Part shown: in pieces, positions 54,718-64,000 of the stretch
Layout: the number at the start of each line of letters is the position of its first letter
Position numbering within the stretch: position 1 is the stretch's first letter
NCBI GenBank assembly: GCA_049999765.1
Contig: JBNGIQ010007638.1
Location: 30,713-94,712, forward strand
DNA from: Phaeoceros laevis
Lineage: Eukaryota; Anthocerotophyta; Anthocerotopsida; Notothyladales
Length of the DNA stretch: 64,000 bases
Direction: 5' to 3'
The notes under the pieces: model-generated
Told to the model about the DNA's origin: nothing
The model's database searches: none
What the model saw: the letters and a program-made list of their open reading frames with translations, nothing else
Translations under genes and position numbers: made by a program

Positions 54718-56535
54718 GTGACGATGTCCGGGGACAACGGTCCTGTGGAACTCCCGGAGAAGCTCGGTGAAATGCCAGCTGTGGATTCCACTTCTCATCC
54801 GACTGATTTGAGCCTTGCGCCTGATCTGGACCTCTCGGGGAAGCTCGTGAAAATGCCAGTCGGGGATTCTACTTCCTACCTGAGCCTTGCGGCAGATGAC
54901 ATCGTTGCAGTGGATTGTGAGGAAAGGACTCTGACTCTGGCTTCAGGGCCTATCAGCTTCAGGGGCCAAGACTTGGCCCGTTCCTATCCTGATTGTCCGG
55001 CTGAAGGAGTGGCCTTCAAGTTTGCAGGAGCAATGTACAGGAAGGATGCGCTGAAGTCTATGCTCAAGCTGAAACAGACGGGGTCCCGTTGTGCGGAGAG
55101 TTGGGTTCCTAATCCGGCGTTGAAGGAGCGCCTGATCAGCAGGCACGGTATGCTTAAAGGGGGAAGGGGGGATGGCAGGTTCCCTTGGTATCTTGTGAGT
55201 GCCGTCTATGCAGAGTTCACCGGTGTGAAGGTGAACTTTGCTGACGAGCTTGGATTAAGGATGTTGGAGGCGCTGGCTGCTCTGAAAGCTGGAGTTAAGG
55301 AGTTGAGGTATGAGCAGCAGATACTACAGCACATCAACCGCAACGGAGCCGAGGTGCATACACCGGAGTTTAGGAACGACAAGGTGGTCAAAGACGAGCC
55401 GGTAGAAATTATAGGCGAGCAGGCAATCGTGGCAGCAGAGGACGTGGTAGAGGAGGAGCTTAGATCTAAACAGGTGAGGCGGAAGGCTGTGAAGATGCTA
55501 CTGAGCTTGGAACCTGCTGGAGTTGAGGATGATGCAGCTCTTCGTGAAGGTGGAGTTGATTCCGATGCACGTCCTTCGGAGGAACCATCTACTCCCGCAG
55601 GAGTCTTGGAGCTGGAGATGGCAAGGGTTGAGGATGTCAGGGAGGAAGGGCACACGAAAACTCCACCTAATGGAAGCTCTGCGGCGATAGGTAAGTTGGA
55701 GGTTGGTAGTCACACACATAAGGATGAGGTTGAGGTTAAGGGTCAGGGTCTGGAGAAGACTGTGACTGTGGAGGGCATGGACAACGTTCCAGATGAAGGA
55801 GTCACGACTCAGGTTGAGACAGCCCTAGATGAAGCTGAACTTAAGTTGGAAAAGGTTAGAGGGGAGAAGGATGCTTTGGTCGAGACGCACAGGCAGGCCA
55901 TTGCACGGCTGAAGGAGGTCGAGTTAAGGCAACCTGAACTGCTGAAGCAGTTTATGAAAGCCAGAGAAGAAGTCTTCAGGCATGTTGCCACAGGTGATAA
56001 GGTAGTTGTTGAGGGTCTCAAACAGGCGATGTCCTGCCATGAAGTACAAATGGCCAAGGTGGCAAAGATGCATGTGACGAGGCGGCGGCTAGACGAAAAA
56101 AATGTGTCCTTCGAGGAAAGAGATGCTAGCAACAAATTGCAAATCTGGGAACTGGAGCAAGCCGTTGTGGACCAAGAAAGTAATATGTCAGCGTTGCTGG
56201 GTACTTGGCAAGCTAGCTATGTTACATATGAGGAAGCCAAACTCGCTGAGGGCAAGGCAAGTCTGGACTTCGTCTCCACCTTGCAGATCCTAGCGGACCT
56301 TCAACGAGGCAAGGATCAGCTTCAGGAAGAACTCCACAGGAAGGAAATACAAGTAAGGATTGGGGAGATGGAGGTGATGGACCTCAAGCACAAGCTGAGA
56401 TTTAGTCAACTTGGGCTACAGTTTGGCAGCGGGCTCGATGAAGCTAGCAAGCCCTCTTCTGCTTCTCTGAAGAAAAGAGGAAAAAATCAAACAGGGTCTG
56501 CTAGGAAAAGGACCAAACGAGGAGGGAACTTTTGA
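54718..56535 (+). CDS. Unidentified coiled-coil protein with basic C-terminus
   Basis: 605 residues in one frame (start Met 54718 or 54724). I do not recognise a family. Residues about 60-200 form a compact, Cys- and aromatic-containing region (SFRGQDLARSYPDCPAEGV, ESWVPNPALKERLISRHGML, GRFPWYLVSAVYAEFTGVKV) that looks like a folded domain. About 200-370 is acidic and low-complexity. About 370-570 is heptad-rich (long runs of Glu/Lys/Leu/Gln), expected to form coiled coils. The last 25 residues are Lys/Arg-rich (KKRGKNQTG, RKRTKRGG), fitting nuclear localisation. Two tandem N-terminal segments (LPEKLGEMPAVDSTS and LSGKLVKMPVGDSTS) are a small internal duplication. It could be a lineage-specific nuclear protein or a domesticated transposon protein. 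Confidence 0.75.
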   Translation: MTMSGDNGPVELPEKLGEMPAVDSTSHPTDLSLAPDLDLSGKLVKMPVGDSTSYLSLAADDIVAVDCEERTLTLASGPISFRGQDLARSYPDCPAEGVAFKFAGAMYRKDALKSMLKLKQTGSRCAESWVPNPALKERLISRHGMLKGGRGDGRFPWYLVSAVYAEFTGVKVNFADELGLRMLEALAALKAGVKELRYEQQILQHINRNGAEVHTPEFRNDKVVKDEPVEIIGEQAIVAAEDVVEEELRSKQVRRKAVKMLLSLEPAGVEDDAALREGGVDSDARPSEEPSTPAGVLELEMARVEDVREEGHTKTPPNGSSAAIGKLEVGSHTHKDEVEVKGQGLEKTVTVEGMDNVPDEGVTTQVETALDEAELKLEKVRGEKDALVETHRQAIARLKEVELRQPELLKQFMKAREEVFRHVATGDKVVVEGLKQAMSCHEVQMAKVAKMHVTRRRLDEKNVSFEERDASNKLQIWELEQAVVDQESNMSALLGTWQASYVTYEEAKLAEGKASLDFVSTLQILADLQRGKDQLQEELHRKEIQVRIGEMEVMDLKHKLRFSQLGLQFGSGLDEASKPSSASLKKRGKNQTGSARKRTKRGGNF

Positions 56536-57128
56536 TAGCATCCTCATGATCTTTTTGTATAACAAGGGTAGACGACAACCCTTATAGCTTCTTCAGGAGC
56601 ATTAAAAAATTTAAGGTACGTAGCTAATCGGCCCACTTCGAACTGGATCTTGTCATCATACTCATGTGCTGATTTGTGTCAAATCCTGTCCAGCTGATCA
56701 TAGAGAAAGCTCCTTCGCGACTGAGCTTCCGGATTTCTGCTTGAGGACAGTGGCTGACGTCGGCGAACTTGTAAACCAGCTCAGTTTTGACGGTTTCTAG
56801 TCTAGTAACCAGAGCCTCCGGTTAGGGCTGCTCTGAAATTTTGTAACTCATGAACCACGCCTGTGCGGTACTCAAAATGTCAGCACTGTCACTTCCATTC
56901 TTGTGGCGAGACACTTTGCACTGCCGTGCCCGAAAATGCGCAGTGATGGAGATCCCTTCGTGCAATTAAAGCTGTCGCTGATTTAAGATTGCGTTGGGGG
57001 CTTGCTGCAGAGACATGAGAGATGCGGTGCAGTTTCCATCTGCTGCGGAAGGAGGACTTTATAAGTGATCTCGTGCAGCAGTTCCTTTGTGAGGGTTAGC
57101 CCAAGGGAGGTCACGCTCAGGCACAAAG
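56536..57128. other. Intergenic region before the YIP4-like gene
   Basis: About 590 bp with no coding feature seen; holds the 3' UTR of the coiled-coil gene and the promoter of the YIP4-like gene. Confidence 0.5.
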
Positions 57129-57983
57129 TTGGATTCAACAGGGGCGAGCGGAGGCAAGATGGATCCGTACGGCGGGAACGGCAGGGTGCCGAGCTCGCAG
57201 TCGGACATAGACGAGATCGAGAGCTTGTTCAGCCTCTCGGTCCCGCCTCCGAAGAAGGAAGCGGTCGCTCCCACGCCTCCTGCCAGGCCGTCCAGCCCGC
57301 CGAAGGTCACGGTTCCTGTGTCCACGGCTCCGTTGCTCTATTCCTCTGGAGCCGCTGAGATTCCCATCTCTGGAAGTGGATCTGGTGGCGTAGCCTCTTC
57401 GTCCGGGCCGCCTATCGGTGCTCAGGGTTTTGGTGGTGGACACGAGTACGATACTCTGACGGAGCCCGTATGGGAGACCATCAAGAGAGATTTGGTTCGG
57501 GTGGGGCACAACTTGCGGAATGTTGTGTTCCCTAATCCATATCGTGAGGATCCAGGGAAAGCACTGCGGGACTGGGATCTTTGGGGGCCTTTTTTTTTCA
57601 TCATCATCCTGGCTCTCATACTGTCCACCTCTGCTAGCCACAACAGGTCGGAGACCTTCGCTATTGTGTTTGCCACACTTTCAGCAGGGGCCGTCCTGCT
57701 GACGTTAAACGTGCAGCTGCTTGGTGGCACCATCATATTTTTCCAGAGCCTCAGTGTACTCGGGTACTGCCTTTTTCCGCTGGATGTTGGAGCTACCTTC
57801 TGCATGTTCAAGTGGCCGAAGCTTTTTCGAGGCATCGCTGTTTTGGTCACTTTGGTGTGGAGCTCTTGGGCAGCTTATCCGTTTGTGAGTGGAGCTGTGC
57901 CTCCAGCTCGGAGAGCTCTGGCTGTTTTCCCGGTTTTACTTCTCTACATTTCTGTAGGTTTCCTCGTCCTTGCTAATAATTAG
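57129..57983 (+). CDS. YIP4: YIP1-family membrane protein, YIP4/YIPF6 type, intronless
   Basis: 284 residues with a Ser/Pro/Gly-rich cytosolic N-terminus (about 1-110) and five hydrophobic segments from about residue 150 to the end. Family hallmarks are visible: [26 protein letters not shown], the [10 protein letters not shown] entry to the first helix, [20 protein letters not shown] and a C-terminus right after the last helix (GFLVLANN). YIPF6/YIP4 proteins reside in the trans-Golgi network and, with ECHIDNA in Arabidopsis, support secretion of cell-wall polysaccharide. The start could be Met 57129 or 57159; the second (MDPYGGNG) is closer to a typical start. No intron interrupts it. It is convergent with the GDSL gene. 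Confidence 0.9.
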   Translation: MDSTGASGGKMDPYGGNGRVPSSQSDIDEIESLFSLSVPPPKKEAVAPTPPARPSSPPKVTVPVSTAPLLYSSGAAEIPISGSGSGGVASSSGPPIGAQGFGGGHEYDTLTEPVWETIKRDLVRVGHNLRNVVFPNPYREDPGKALRDWDLWGPFFFIIILALILSTSASHNRSETFAIVFATLSAGAVLLTLNVQLLGGTIIFFQSLSVLGYCLFPLDVGATFCMFKWPKLFRGIAVLVTLVWSSWAAYPFVSGAVPPARRALAVFPVLLLYISVGFLVLANN

Positions 57984-58407
57984 GCAGGTGGTAGTGACCT
58001 TGCCACATTGTTCTGTAGCTGTTGTGTATAGGATGGTAAGTCATGAAAAGTCGTCAATATTCTCTTATCAAGAAAGGCTCTTTTGCATGCAAACATTTGG
58101 ATATTGGTAGCAGAAGTGTTGTTAATGATTGGGAGGAAGCAGCTCAACCGAGTGTTAATTTGTTGCTCTCCATGTGTCTGCTTGTTCCTAGTCCAAGACC
58201 ACCCAATTTTGTAGGCCAGTACGTGAATCAGAGTAACTTACACCCTGTTCCACCCTGCATGCACTGGAGCACGATGGGGTGATCCTAGTAGGATTGGAGT
58301 TCTTCCGAATTGAGGAACGAGATGGAACTTGAACTAAGGAACCAGGAAAATCTGTAAAAAAGTTCCTCCAGTCGGCACTCGGCACGTGGTTATTCTATAT
58401 AGTGTCC

Positions 58408-59920
58408 TTAAAGTCCAGTGTCGCTTACAAACGTTGGTGTCACGTAGTTCTCAATTAAGCCGTTGGTGCCGGCTTTGTGCCTTGAAAAGGGGTTGGCGTT
58501 GTCGCAGACTCCCCTAATGACGAACTTAGGCTTCATAAAATCCCCAATCATAAAGGCGTTGGATATGTGCCTGTTGAAAGTTTCAGTGGGATGGAAGGAG
58601 TCCCAGAAAAGATGGGTTGAGGGATCTGGACAAGTGTCGGATGCTGTTAAGACTCCGCCAACGTAGCCATAACCAGCACAATGCACTGCATCACTGTAGT
58701 TGTAAGGGTCTCCTCCGTAGCCACAACAACTCTTCAGCACATGGAGCAAGCCTGGACGCATACACCGAGGCCAGTCAGCAACACACCAACTTTTAAGGTC
58801 TGACGGGAGGCAGGGTTACCCACCATATGCAGAAGGATTGCGGATAGCGTTAACAAAAACTCGGTAGATATCGAAAACAAAAAAGGCTGGCTCAGGAAGG
58901 CCCTTGTTGACTCTCTCAATCAGCGATTCCAGTTGTTCGTTGTGAAGTTGTGCAAGCTTGTTGTACTTCGCAACACAGCCCAGCTCATCCAAAGCATCTG
59001 TTGTACCGAGGCTCGTTCCCAGAATTATAGGCGTACATCCAAGCGGAACATTGTTTACCACAACCACATGCCTTGCTCCTTCTCTATACAATATCTGTCC
59101 CACCTTAAGAACAACAGGTTAGCACACGATACTATTTTTTGCTCAACAAGAAGAGTGGAGATACCCATCTGATGGAAAACCTTGAATGACGCCTCCATGG
59201 TCTCCAAAACTGTTGCAACAAAAGTGTTGGAATCAAAGCCTGGTGATTTGAAACCATGGGTCAGATAGTCGTTGTTTGCGGTTTCTATAATGTAAACCCC
59301 CATGGAGAATGCATCGTCCTGGTCAACACTGTTTTTGAACTGGACAAACTGAGCTATCTGGACAAGCAGCGAGAAGAGCCCATTGCTTGAGTAGTCGAAC
59401 AATCCATTGAAGCTAGTTGATCCTGACAGTGTGCTGTTCAGAGCAGTTGATCCACTTGAAGCAAAACTCAGGCCGTGGTGATAACTTCCGGTGTAAAGTT
59501 GCAAGTATGGGGTGAGATAAACTTGACCAAGAGCTTCTGCTGCGGCATCTCACACTCGAACCACCGTCAGTGCTCTGCAGCCTCGGAATGCCCAAGACCT
59601 CAGACATTGCTGCCACACAAGTCCGGCATAACGGGCTACTCACAGATAAAGTCGATGAATAATCGCCCGTTGCTGAATCGCTTTGCTGGCTTCCCAAAGA
59701 AGTCCTGTCCATAGGGCAGAAATTCGGAGTAAGAATGGAAGGGCAAGGCTGCAGAGTTCTGTCCCACGTCCACCAAGGAAGCTCCGAAGACAAAGAGAGG
59801 AGGTGAACAAGCGCCATCGTCCTGCGAAGCTGCGACACTCAGCACGCTTATGAACGCAGCTGCTACGACCCAAGAGATGGGCCCTGTGGTCATCCGGCGT
59901 GTGATCCCGTCTCTTGCCAT
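58408..59920 (-). CDS. GDSL esterase/lipase-like protein with altered GDS motif
   Basis: Four exons, 59920-59644, 59539-59181, 59103-58824, 58751-58408; 419 residues, in phase. Signal-peptide-like start (ISWVVAAAFISVLSVAAS), block I FVFGASLVDVGQN, RFSNGRLFIDFI, block III-like NNDYL, NVPLGCTP, CCGYGG and a C-terminal DSFHPTE supplying the catalytic Asp and His. Plant GDSL enzymes are secreted esterases acting on lipids, cutin or wall esters. The usual Gly-Asp-Ser-Leu reads Gly-Ala-Ser-Leu: Ser48 is kept but Asp is Ala47. The block III residue before Asn-Asp is Asn instead of Gly. Activity is therefore plausible but may be reduced. The substrate is unknown. Confidence 0.88.
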
Positions 59921-60734
59921 GTTTGAAGCACACCGACTTCTGCGGCGTGAGAAACGGATTTAACCTGGTGTCCAATAAGAATGCACAGAGTTCACAGTTA
60001 GCTCAGTGATGCACACGGAAGACACAAAACCATCACAGATTTGAGTTAGCAGTCGACCTGCATTTGGCTAAAGCAACATGCGAAAACCTGAACAGAAACG
60101 TCGGTGCGAATCTCATCTAGGTCATCAGCATCACGTACCTGGCTCCACTCCAGCTGCAATGTTCTGACATGGGACAGGGTTTTAAGAGTACCCCAAATTT
60201 TGTACAGATGGACATAAGTTCACACAACCGCAAGTTTGCCGTCTTAAAATGTGAGTAAAACAAGGAGAAAGCTCGATGTTCAAGTTGTCCTCCCTTATCT
60301 TTGCAGAATGCACCACATTATCGTTGAAGGAAAGAACTCTATTCAGCGCTTATAGGCCAGAACACAGACGGAGCCAATTCTCTCCTCAGATTTGCAGTGT
60401 GTTAAGGTAAGTTCACGCTTGCGTTGCTAGCAGGAGCAGAAACTTATTATGATAAGATCGCAAAAAAATTGGGCCTGGGAGAAAGGCGCGGAAGCTCTCC
60501 CAGATAGCAGTTATCACCCCTTCCAAAATAAATCCGCAGTGCAGTTCTAACAACATCAACTGCTGGAATCGTAAGTGCGGCTACCAACCACAATAAATAA
60601 ACTAAGTCTTCCTTCCTGAGACTCCTGAAAGACTCCTGAACTAGTCTCCAACCTGATAAAACCTTGCTCAACCCTTGACTACCCACGTACCTTGTCCAAA
60701 CTTTTCGCCACTACGACTGCACGAGTTCACAAGG
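59921..60734. other. Intergenic region GDSL / BAH-TFIIS
   Basis: About 810 bp containing the GDSL promoter and the 3' UTR of the upstream minus-strand gene. No other feature seen. Confidence 0.5.
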
Positions 60735-62376
60735 CTACAAAGTACTTGGATATTCAGATGTGTGGGACGAGTGGCCACAGTTGGAGCACACAAGCTCATA
60801 GTAGTTAGCTTGTTTGATCAGAATTATTGTGGCAGTCAAACCAATTTTACCAGCACCACATATCTGACAAAGCTTATCTGTCATTTGAAGGCCCTTTCCT
60901 GGGAGCTCGGCCTCTGTGAGTTCCTTCTCAGAAGTACTTCTTCCCTCCTTCAGCTCGGAGGCAGACATGCTAAGAACAGTTGTTGAAGTCAACTGTGCTT
61001 GTAGAAGCCTCCGAGCCAGAGTGGCACAGTTTTTTAGATTGAAGCGCATACTCCTCATCTTAGAGTTGTATTTGCAGACATCAGATCCAAAGAGCTCATG
61101 CGCACAGTTCTCTAAATCACGTACAGCTGGTACAGCAGCGTCAGGCCACAAAATGCCAGAATCACCTGAAGATTGCGAAGATGTTGCCCCAATCTCGCCA
61201 AAAGCTTCCTTTATAACCTTATCCTTCGCTATATCTGATTCCACCTTCAAGGTACCCTCAGCTCTCTTGACCCCCATGGAAGGTGCTTGAACAATTGTTT
61301 CATTTACCTTATTTCCAGGAGGTATGTCGCAAACATGCTTCACTGCTTGCAACAGTTTCCCGACCCATCGGCTGCGGCCCTCGTTCACTATCTGTACACC
61401 GCAGCGCCGCAAGATGTCCCGTGCCTCCCTATCAGACTCCTGCTCCTCATACTGCTTGGGCTCAGTCTTTAAATTTCCACTCGCAGGCGATCTGCATTCC
61501 TGCAGCTGCCGCCTCTCTTTAACTATTTTCGGAAATTGCTGCCGCTTGCCTTTTCGGATGATTGAGTCACTGACGATCCCGCGAATATCTGCTGCTTTAT
61601 CTGTTTCAATGTCATCCAAATCTCCAAGAACAGCCCGTGTCTTCTCGAGTAGAGCTTCGACCTCCCTTTGCTTCGAGTCCTCGTAATTCTTGTCCGTTAG
61701 TTTCCAGAGCTTTTTCATCGCTGTATCGTACACTTTCCGAACGACATGTCCTGGTGAGATGCAAATATTTCCTGGGGATCAGCCAAATAACATGTACAAG
61801 TACAACGACAAATATCCTGACAAGCAAACTTGTAAGCTATCGTTTACCTTTATGTTTTGGTCTGCTCGGCAGCTGTTTGTTCGTGGGAATGTGGTGTACG
61901 ACGCAGTGATGTATGATCGTTTCTGCTGCGATCTCGTCCTCATGAAAACTGTAGAACAACTCCCTTGCATCCATGTCAGGCAAACCAAATTGTGCTTTCA
62001 ACTCACTGCAGTCTTCCGGCCTGTAGAACCACCGTCCAAGCACCTTCACCGAGCCGTCCTCTAACTGCTTCACTTGCTTGATCGTCATGACATATGGCTT
62101 CGTATGCGATTTCTGGATCCCCTCTATGCATATACCGGGGATGCCTTCAGGTGGAGTAACCAACACGGTTTCCTCTACATGGTACGCAACTGTATCCAGA
62201 GTAAAGCTGTTGAAGAACTTCACGAGCCCCCCTTCACTCCTCTCCTGCCTGAGCACCTCTCCTAGAGGCTTGGCATCCACTATTTCCCCTTCCTCCGGAT
62301 CCTCATCCGAGCTCAAGTCGATGACAGAATTCCTGGGGCTCGGGCCCTTGTCTTCAAATTCTCCCGGTTGAAGCAT
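60735..62376 (-). CDS. BAH-domain and TFIIS-central-domain chromatin protein (AIPP3/BDT1-like)
   Basis: Two exons, 62376-61848 and 61750-60735, 514 residues from MLQPGEFEDKG (an in-frame Met at 62484 exists but its extra sequence looks like 5' UTR). A BAH domain spans about residues 50-190 (VAYHVEETVLVTPPEG, VLGRWFYRPED, ARELFYSFHEDE, CVVHHIPTNKQLP). A TFIIS domain-II-like helical region follows at about 400-450 (CKYNSKMRSMRFNLKNCATL). Near the C-terminus is a CxxC...CxxC zinc ribbon (CQIC, CSNC). Arabidopsis BAH-TFIIS proteins such as AIPP3/BDT1 read H3K27me3 and modulate transcription; assignment to that group is from domain order. The zinc ribbon lacks the Asp-Glu pair that TFIIS uses at the RNA polymerase active site. 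Confidence 0.85.
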
Positions 62377-63300
62377 TTCCACTGCAAAAATCCTCGCGAC
62401 CTGCCAATCCGGAAAGCTTTGAAATCTCACCCTGGAGGTCGCATTGGAAGCAAAAAAAGGAGGAACAACTTTTCTAGAGTGCAAAGCCTAGGAGAAATGG
62501 GAAGCAGCTAACGCACAGGTCCTGCTGTGCAATTCCCTTCAGAACAATTACCACGGCGATCCGGAGGCGATGCCAATTGTGCGCTGAAGGAACAAGCTTC
62601 CTTCGAGACCAGCCGCAGCCACCTTCCAGCAGCTGGCTGCAAAGGAGAGGAAGATAGCAGGGGCTGGAGCGACGAACTCAGGAGAGGCAGGGAGTGTCCA
62701 AAGCGCAAAAAGACCAGCTGTCCAGAGCTCCAATGGCCGTAAGAATAAGGTTGAGCAACAAGCGCCACTGGAGACAAAGGACTGAGAGAGCTGTACAGCA
62801 GCTCTCTGCAGGTGAGGCCTGCAATGAAAGCGAATTTTCCCGCAGCTCTCGCTGTGGGAGATTTATAAGCTGGCGGCATGGCCAAGTGCAAGTTGGCCGA
62901 CCGAGGCAGGAGTTCGGTCCTTCAGTCGTCCCAAGTGCCACGTCACGTTTCGTTGGAAGCGTAATGTCGGAGTGGAAGGTAACAGGTCGTATGCCATTCC
63001 ATCAATCCCTACGAGGGGCATTCAATCTATGTACCAAGGTTCTCTAACTGCAGACACAACTAAATCTGGGAAACCTATAAGGGAGCTCCACAATGGTAGG
63101 TCCCATTTGTTAGGGTAATCATGAATGCAGAAATATCCCTTGTGCATGCGTAGGTAAGGCGATCATACCATTGTCCCACGTATAAGGCGATTCGAATATC
63201 GATTTAAATCCAGCTTGACATATGACAGGAATGTGAGCGTATCCTGCGCAGAAGGGTACAACTCAGGAGTACTGTCCGTTCTTTTTTTGACCATCCGCTC
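62377..63300. other. 5' flank of the BAH-TFIIS gene
   Basis: Short frames on both strands with no recognisable protein. 62377-62900 is probably 5' UTR and promoter of the minus-strand gene. Confidence 0.4.
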
Positions 63301-63309
63301 TTTTCTTTC

Positions 63310-63880
63310 TTTTTTTTATGGAAATAGGAAGTCAGCCCTATGGAGATGATACGTTGAACTTGATGATCCATTGAACTTCACTTGTGAACGAAGAAGCAAG
63401 CGTGTTTCGTCCTTCACAAATGTTACCTTTGTTTTCCATCATATGGATGTAACATCATCTCAGTGAAGAATCATCAATCACTTTCAAGATAACACAATCA
63501 TATGTACATGTTTTATATGTTGTATATACCACAAGTGAACGAAGTGCTTCTTCCTTCACAAATGTTATCTATATTTTCCATCACGCGGATGTAACATCAT
63601 CTCACTGAAGGTGCATCTAGGATCATAGATCACTTTGAGAATAATATAATTATATATACATATATATTTTATATATTGTATGTGCCCTGTATATTTCCTT
63701 TGTGGCCTTTGCCATGGAAATATGACGTCAGCTCTATGGAGACTGACACAAAATTTTTTACTAGCTCACATTGTCAAATGTTACCCATGTGTTCCATCAA
63801 TGACATGCAGATGTGATATCATCTCCCCGAAGCCACATTGAGGATAAAACAATCATTTATACTTATACGAGTATATGGCC
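63310..63880. repeat. Diverged tandem repeat array
   Basis: The core TTCACAAATGTTAYCTWTRT followed by TTTCCATCA and GGATGTAACATCATCTCA occurs at about 63415 and 63556 and, more diverged, at about 63766. A second word (ATGGAAATA then GTCAGCYCTATGGAGA) occurs at about 63319 and 63714. Units are about 140-200 bp. It looks like a degenerate satellite or a repeat-rich transposon end. Confidence 0.65.
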
Positions 63881-63900
63881 CGTGGAATTCGACGGCAATT

Positions 63901-64000
63901 ACCCGTCCCTCCATCCATCCCATCCATCCATCCCATCCCATCCATCCCATCCATCCCCCCATCCATCCCCCCATCCATCGCACCCATCCATCCCCATCCC
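63901..64000. repeat. CCATC/CCATCC microsatellite
   Basis: About 95 bp of CCATCCATCCC-type short repeats running to the window edge, interrupted by C-runs (ATCCATCCCCCCATCC). Its right boundary is outside the window. The unit is not a plant telomere repeat. Confidence 0.85.

Noticed and set aside
63901-64000. Telomere or CRISPR-like array at the window end
   Set aside because: The unit is CCATC-type, not TTTAGGG, and there are no spacers; it is a simple microsatellite.

Overview
The window is plant nuclear DNA. It carries plant-type genes (an ERECTA-family receptor kinase, a GPA1-type G-alpha subunit, a bHLH factor with an ACT-like tail, plastid ATP sulfurylase, GEX2), GT-AG introns of about 70-250 bp, and LTR-retrotransposon debris. 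A flagellar assembly factor (DNAAF4/DYX1C1-like), a SHIPPO/ODF3-type PGPGAY-repeat protein and a bacterial-type M23 peptidase point to a land plant with swimming sperm. A bryophyte (moss or liverwort) is most likely; a lycophyte or fern is not excluded. Gene density of about one per 4 kb suggests a compact genome. Two runs of exactly 100 N (6236-6335, 36993-37092) are assembly gaps.

Layout. 1-8.1 kb is repeat-derived: a minus-strand LTR element (putative LTR, tRNA-Met-type primer-binding site, decayed gag with CCHC knuckle) carrying a nested 572-bp inverted-repeat element, a diverged direct repeat, and a decayed chromovirus integrase/chromodomain fragment on the plus strand. 10.5-13.6 kb: intronless ERECTA-like receptor kinase (+). 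15.9-17.6 kb: four-exon bHLH gene (-). 18.5-23.3 kb: no gene seen. 23.3-24.5 kb: intronless canonical G-alpha (-). 25.4-27.3 kb: ATP sulfurylase (-), divergent from dihydrolipoyl succinyltransferase (+, 27.7-30.8 kb). 31.8-32.7 kb: M23 peptidase (-). 33.7-34.7 kb: SUMO E2 SCE1/UBC9 (-). 36.2-50.6 kb: three sperm-related genes in a row, DNAAF4-like (-), SHIPPO repeat protein (-) and, divergent from it, a 23-exon GEX2-like sperm adhesion protein (+). 51.1-52.1 kb: F-box-associated/kelch-like gene (-). 54.7-56.5 kb: unidentified coiled-coil protein (+). 57.1-58.0 kb: YIP4/YIPF6-like (+). 58.4-59.9 kb: GDSL esterase-like (-). 60.7-62.4 kb: BAH-TFIIS-like chromatin protein (-). The right end is a diverged tandem repeat ending in a CCATC-type microsatellite.

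Themes. The strongest functional grouping is 36.2-50.6 kb, which holds flagellar dynein-arm preassembly, a flagellar/axonemal repeat protein and a gamete adhesion protein; the last two share a 596-bp divergent intergenic region. Gene structure is bimodal: ERECTA, G-alpha, YIP4, DNAAF4, SHIPPO, the F-box-like gene and the coiled-coil gene are single open frames, whereas bHLH, ATPS, DLST, SCE1, GEX2, GDSL, M23 and BAH-TFIIS are split. Exon models were built by eye from homology, GT-AG sites and phase; the DLST, ATPS, SCE1, GEX2, GDSL, BAH and bHLH models all close in frame. I used no transcript data or database search.
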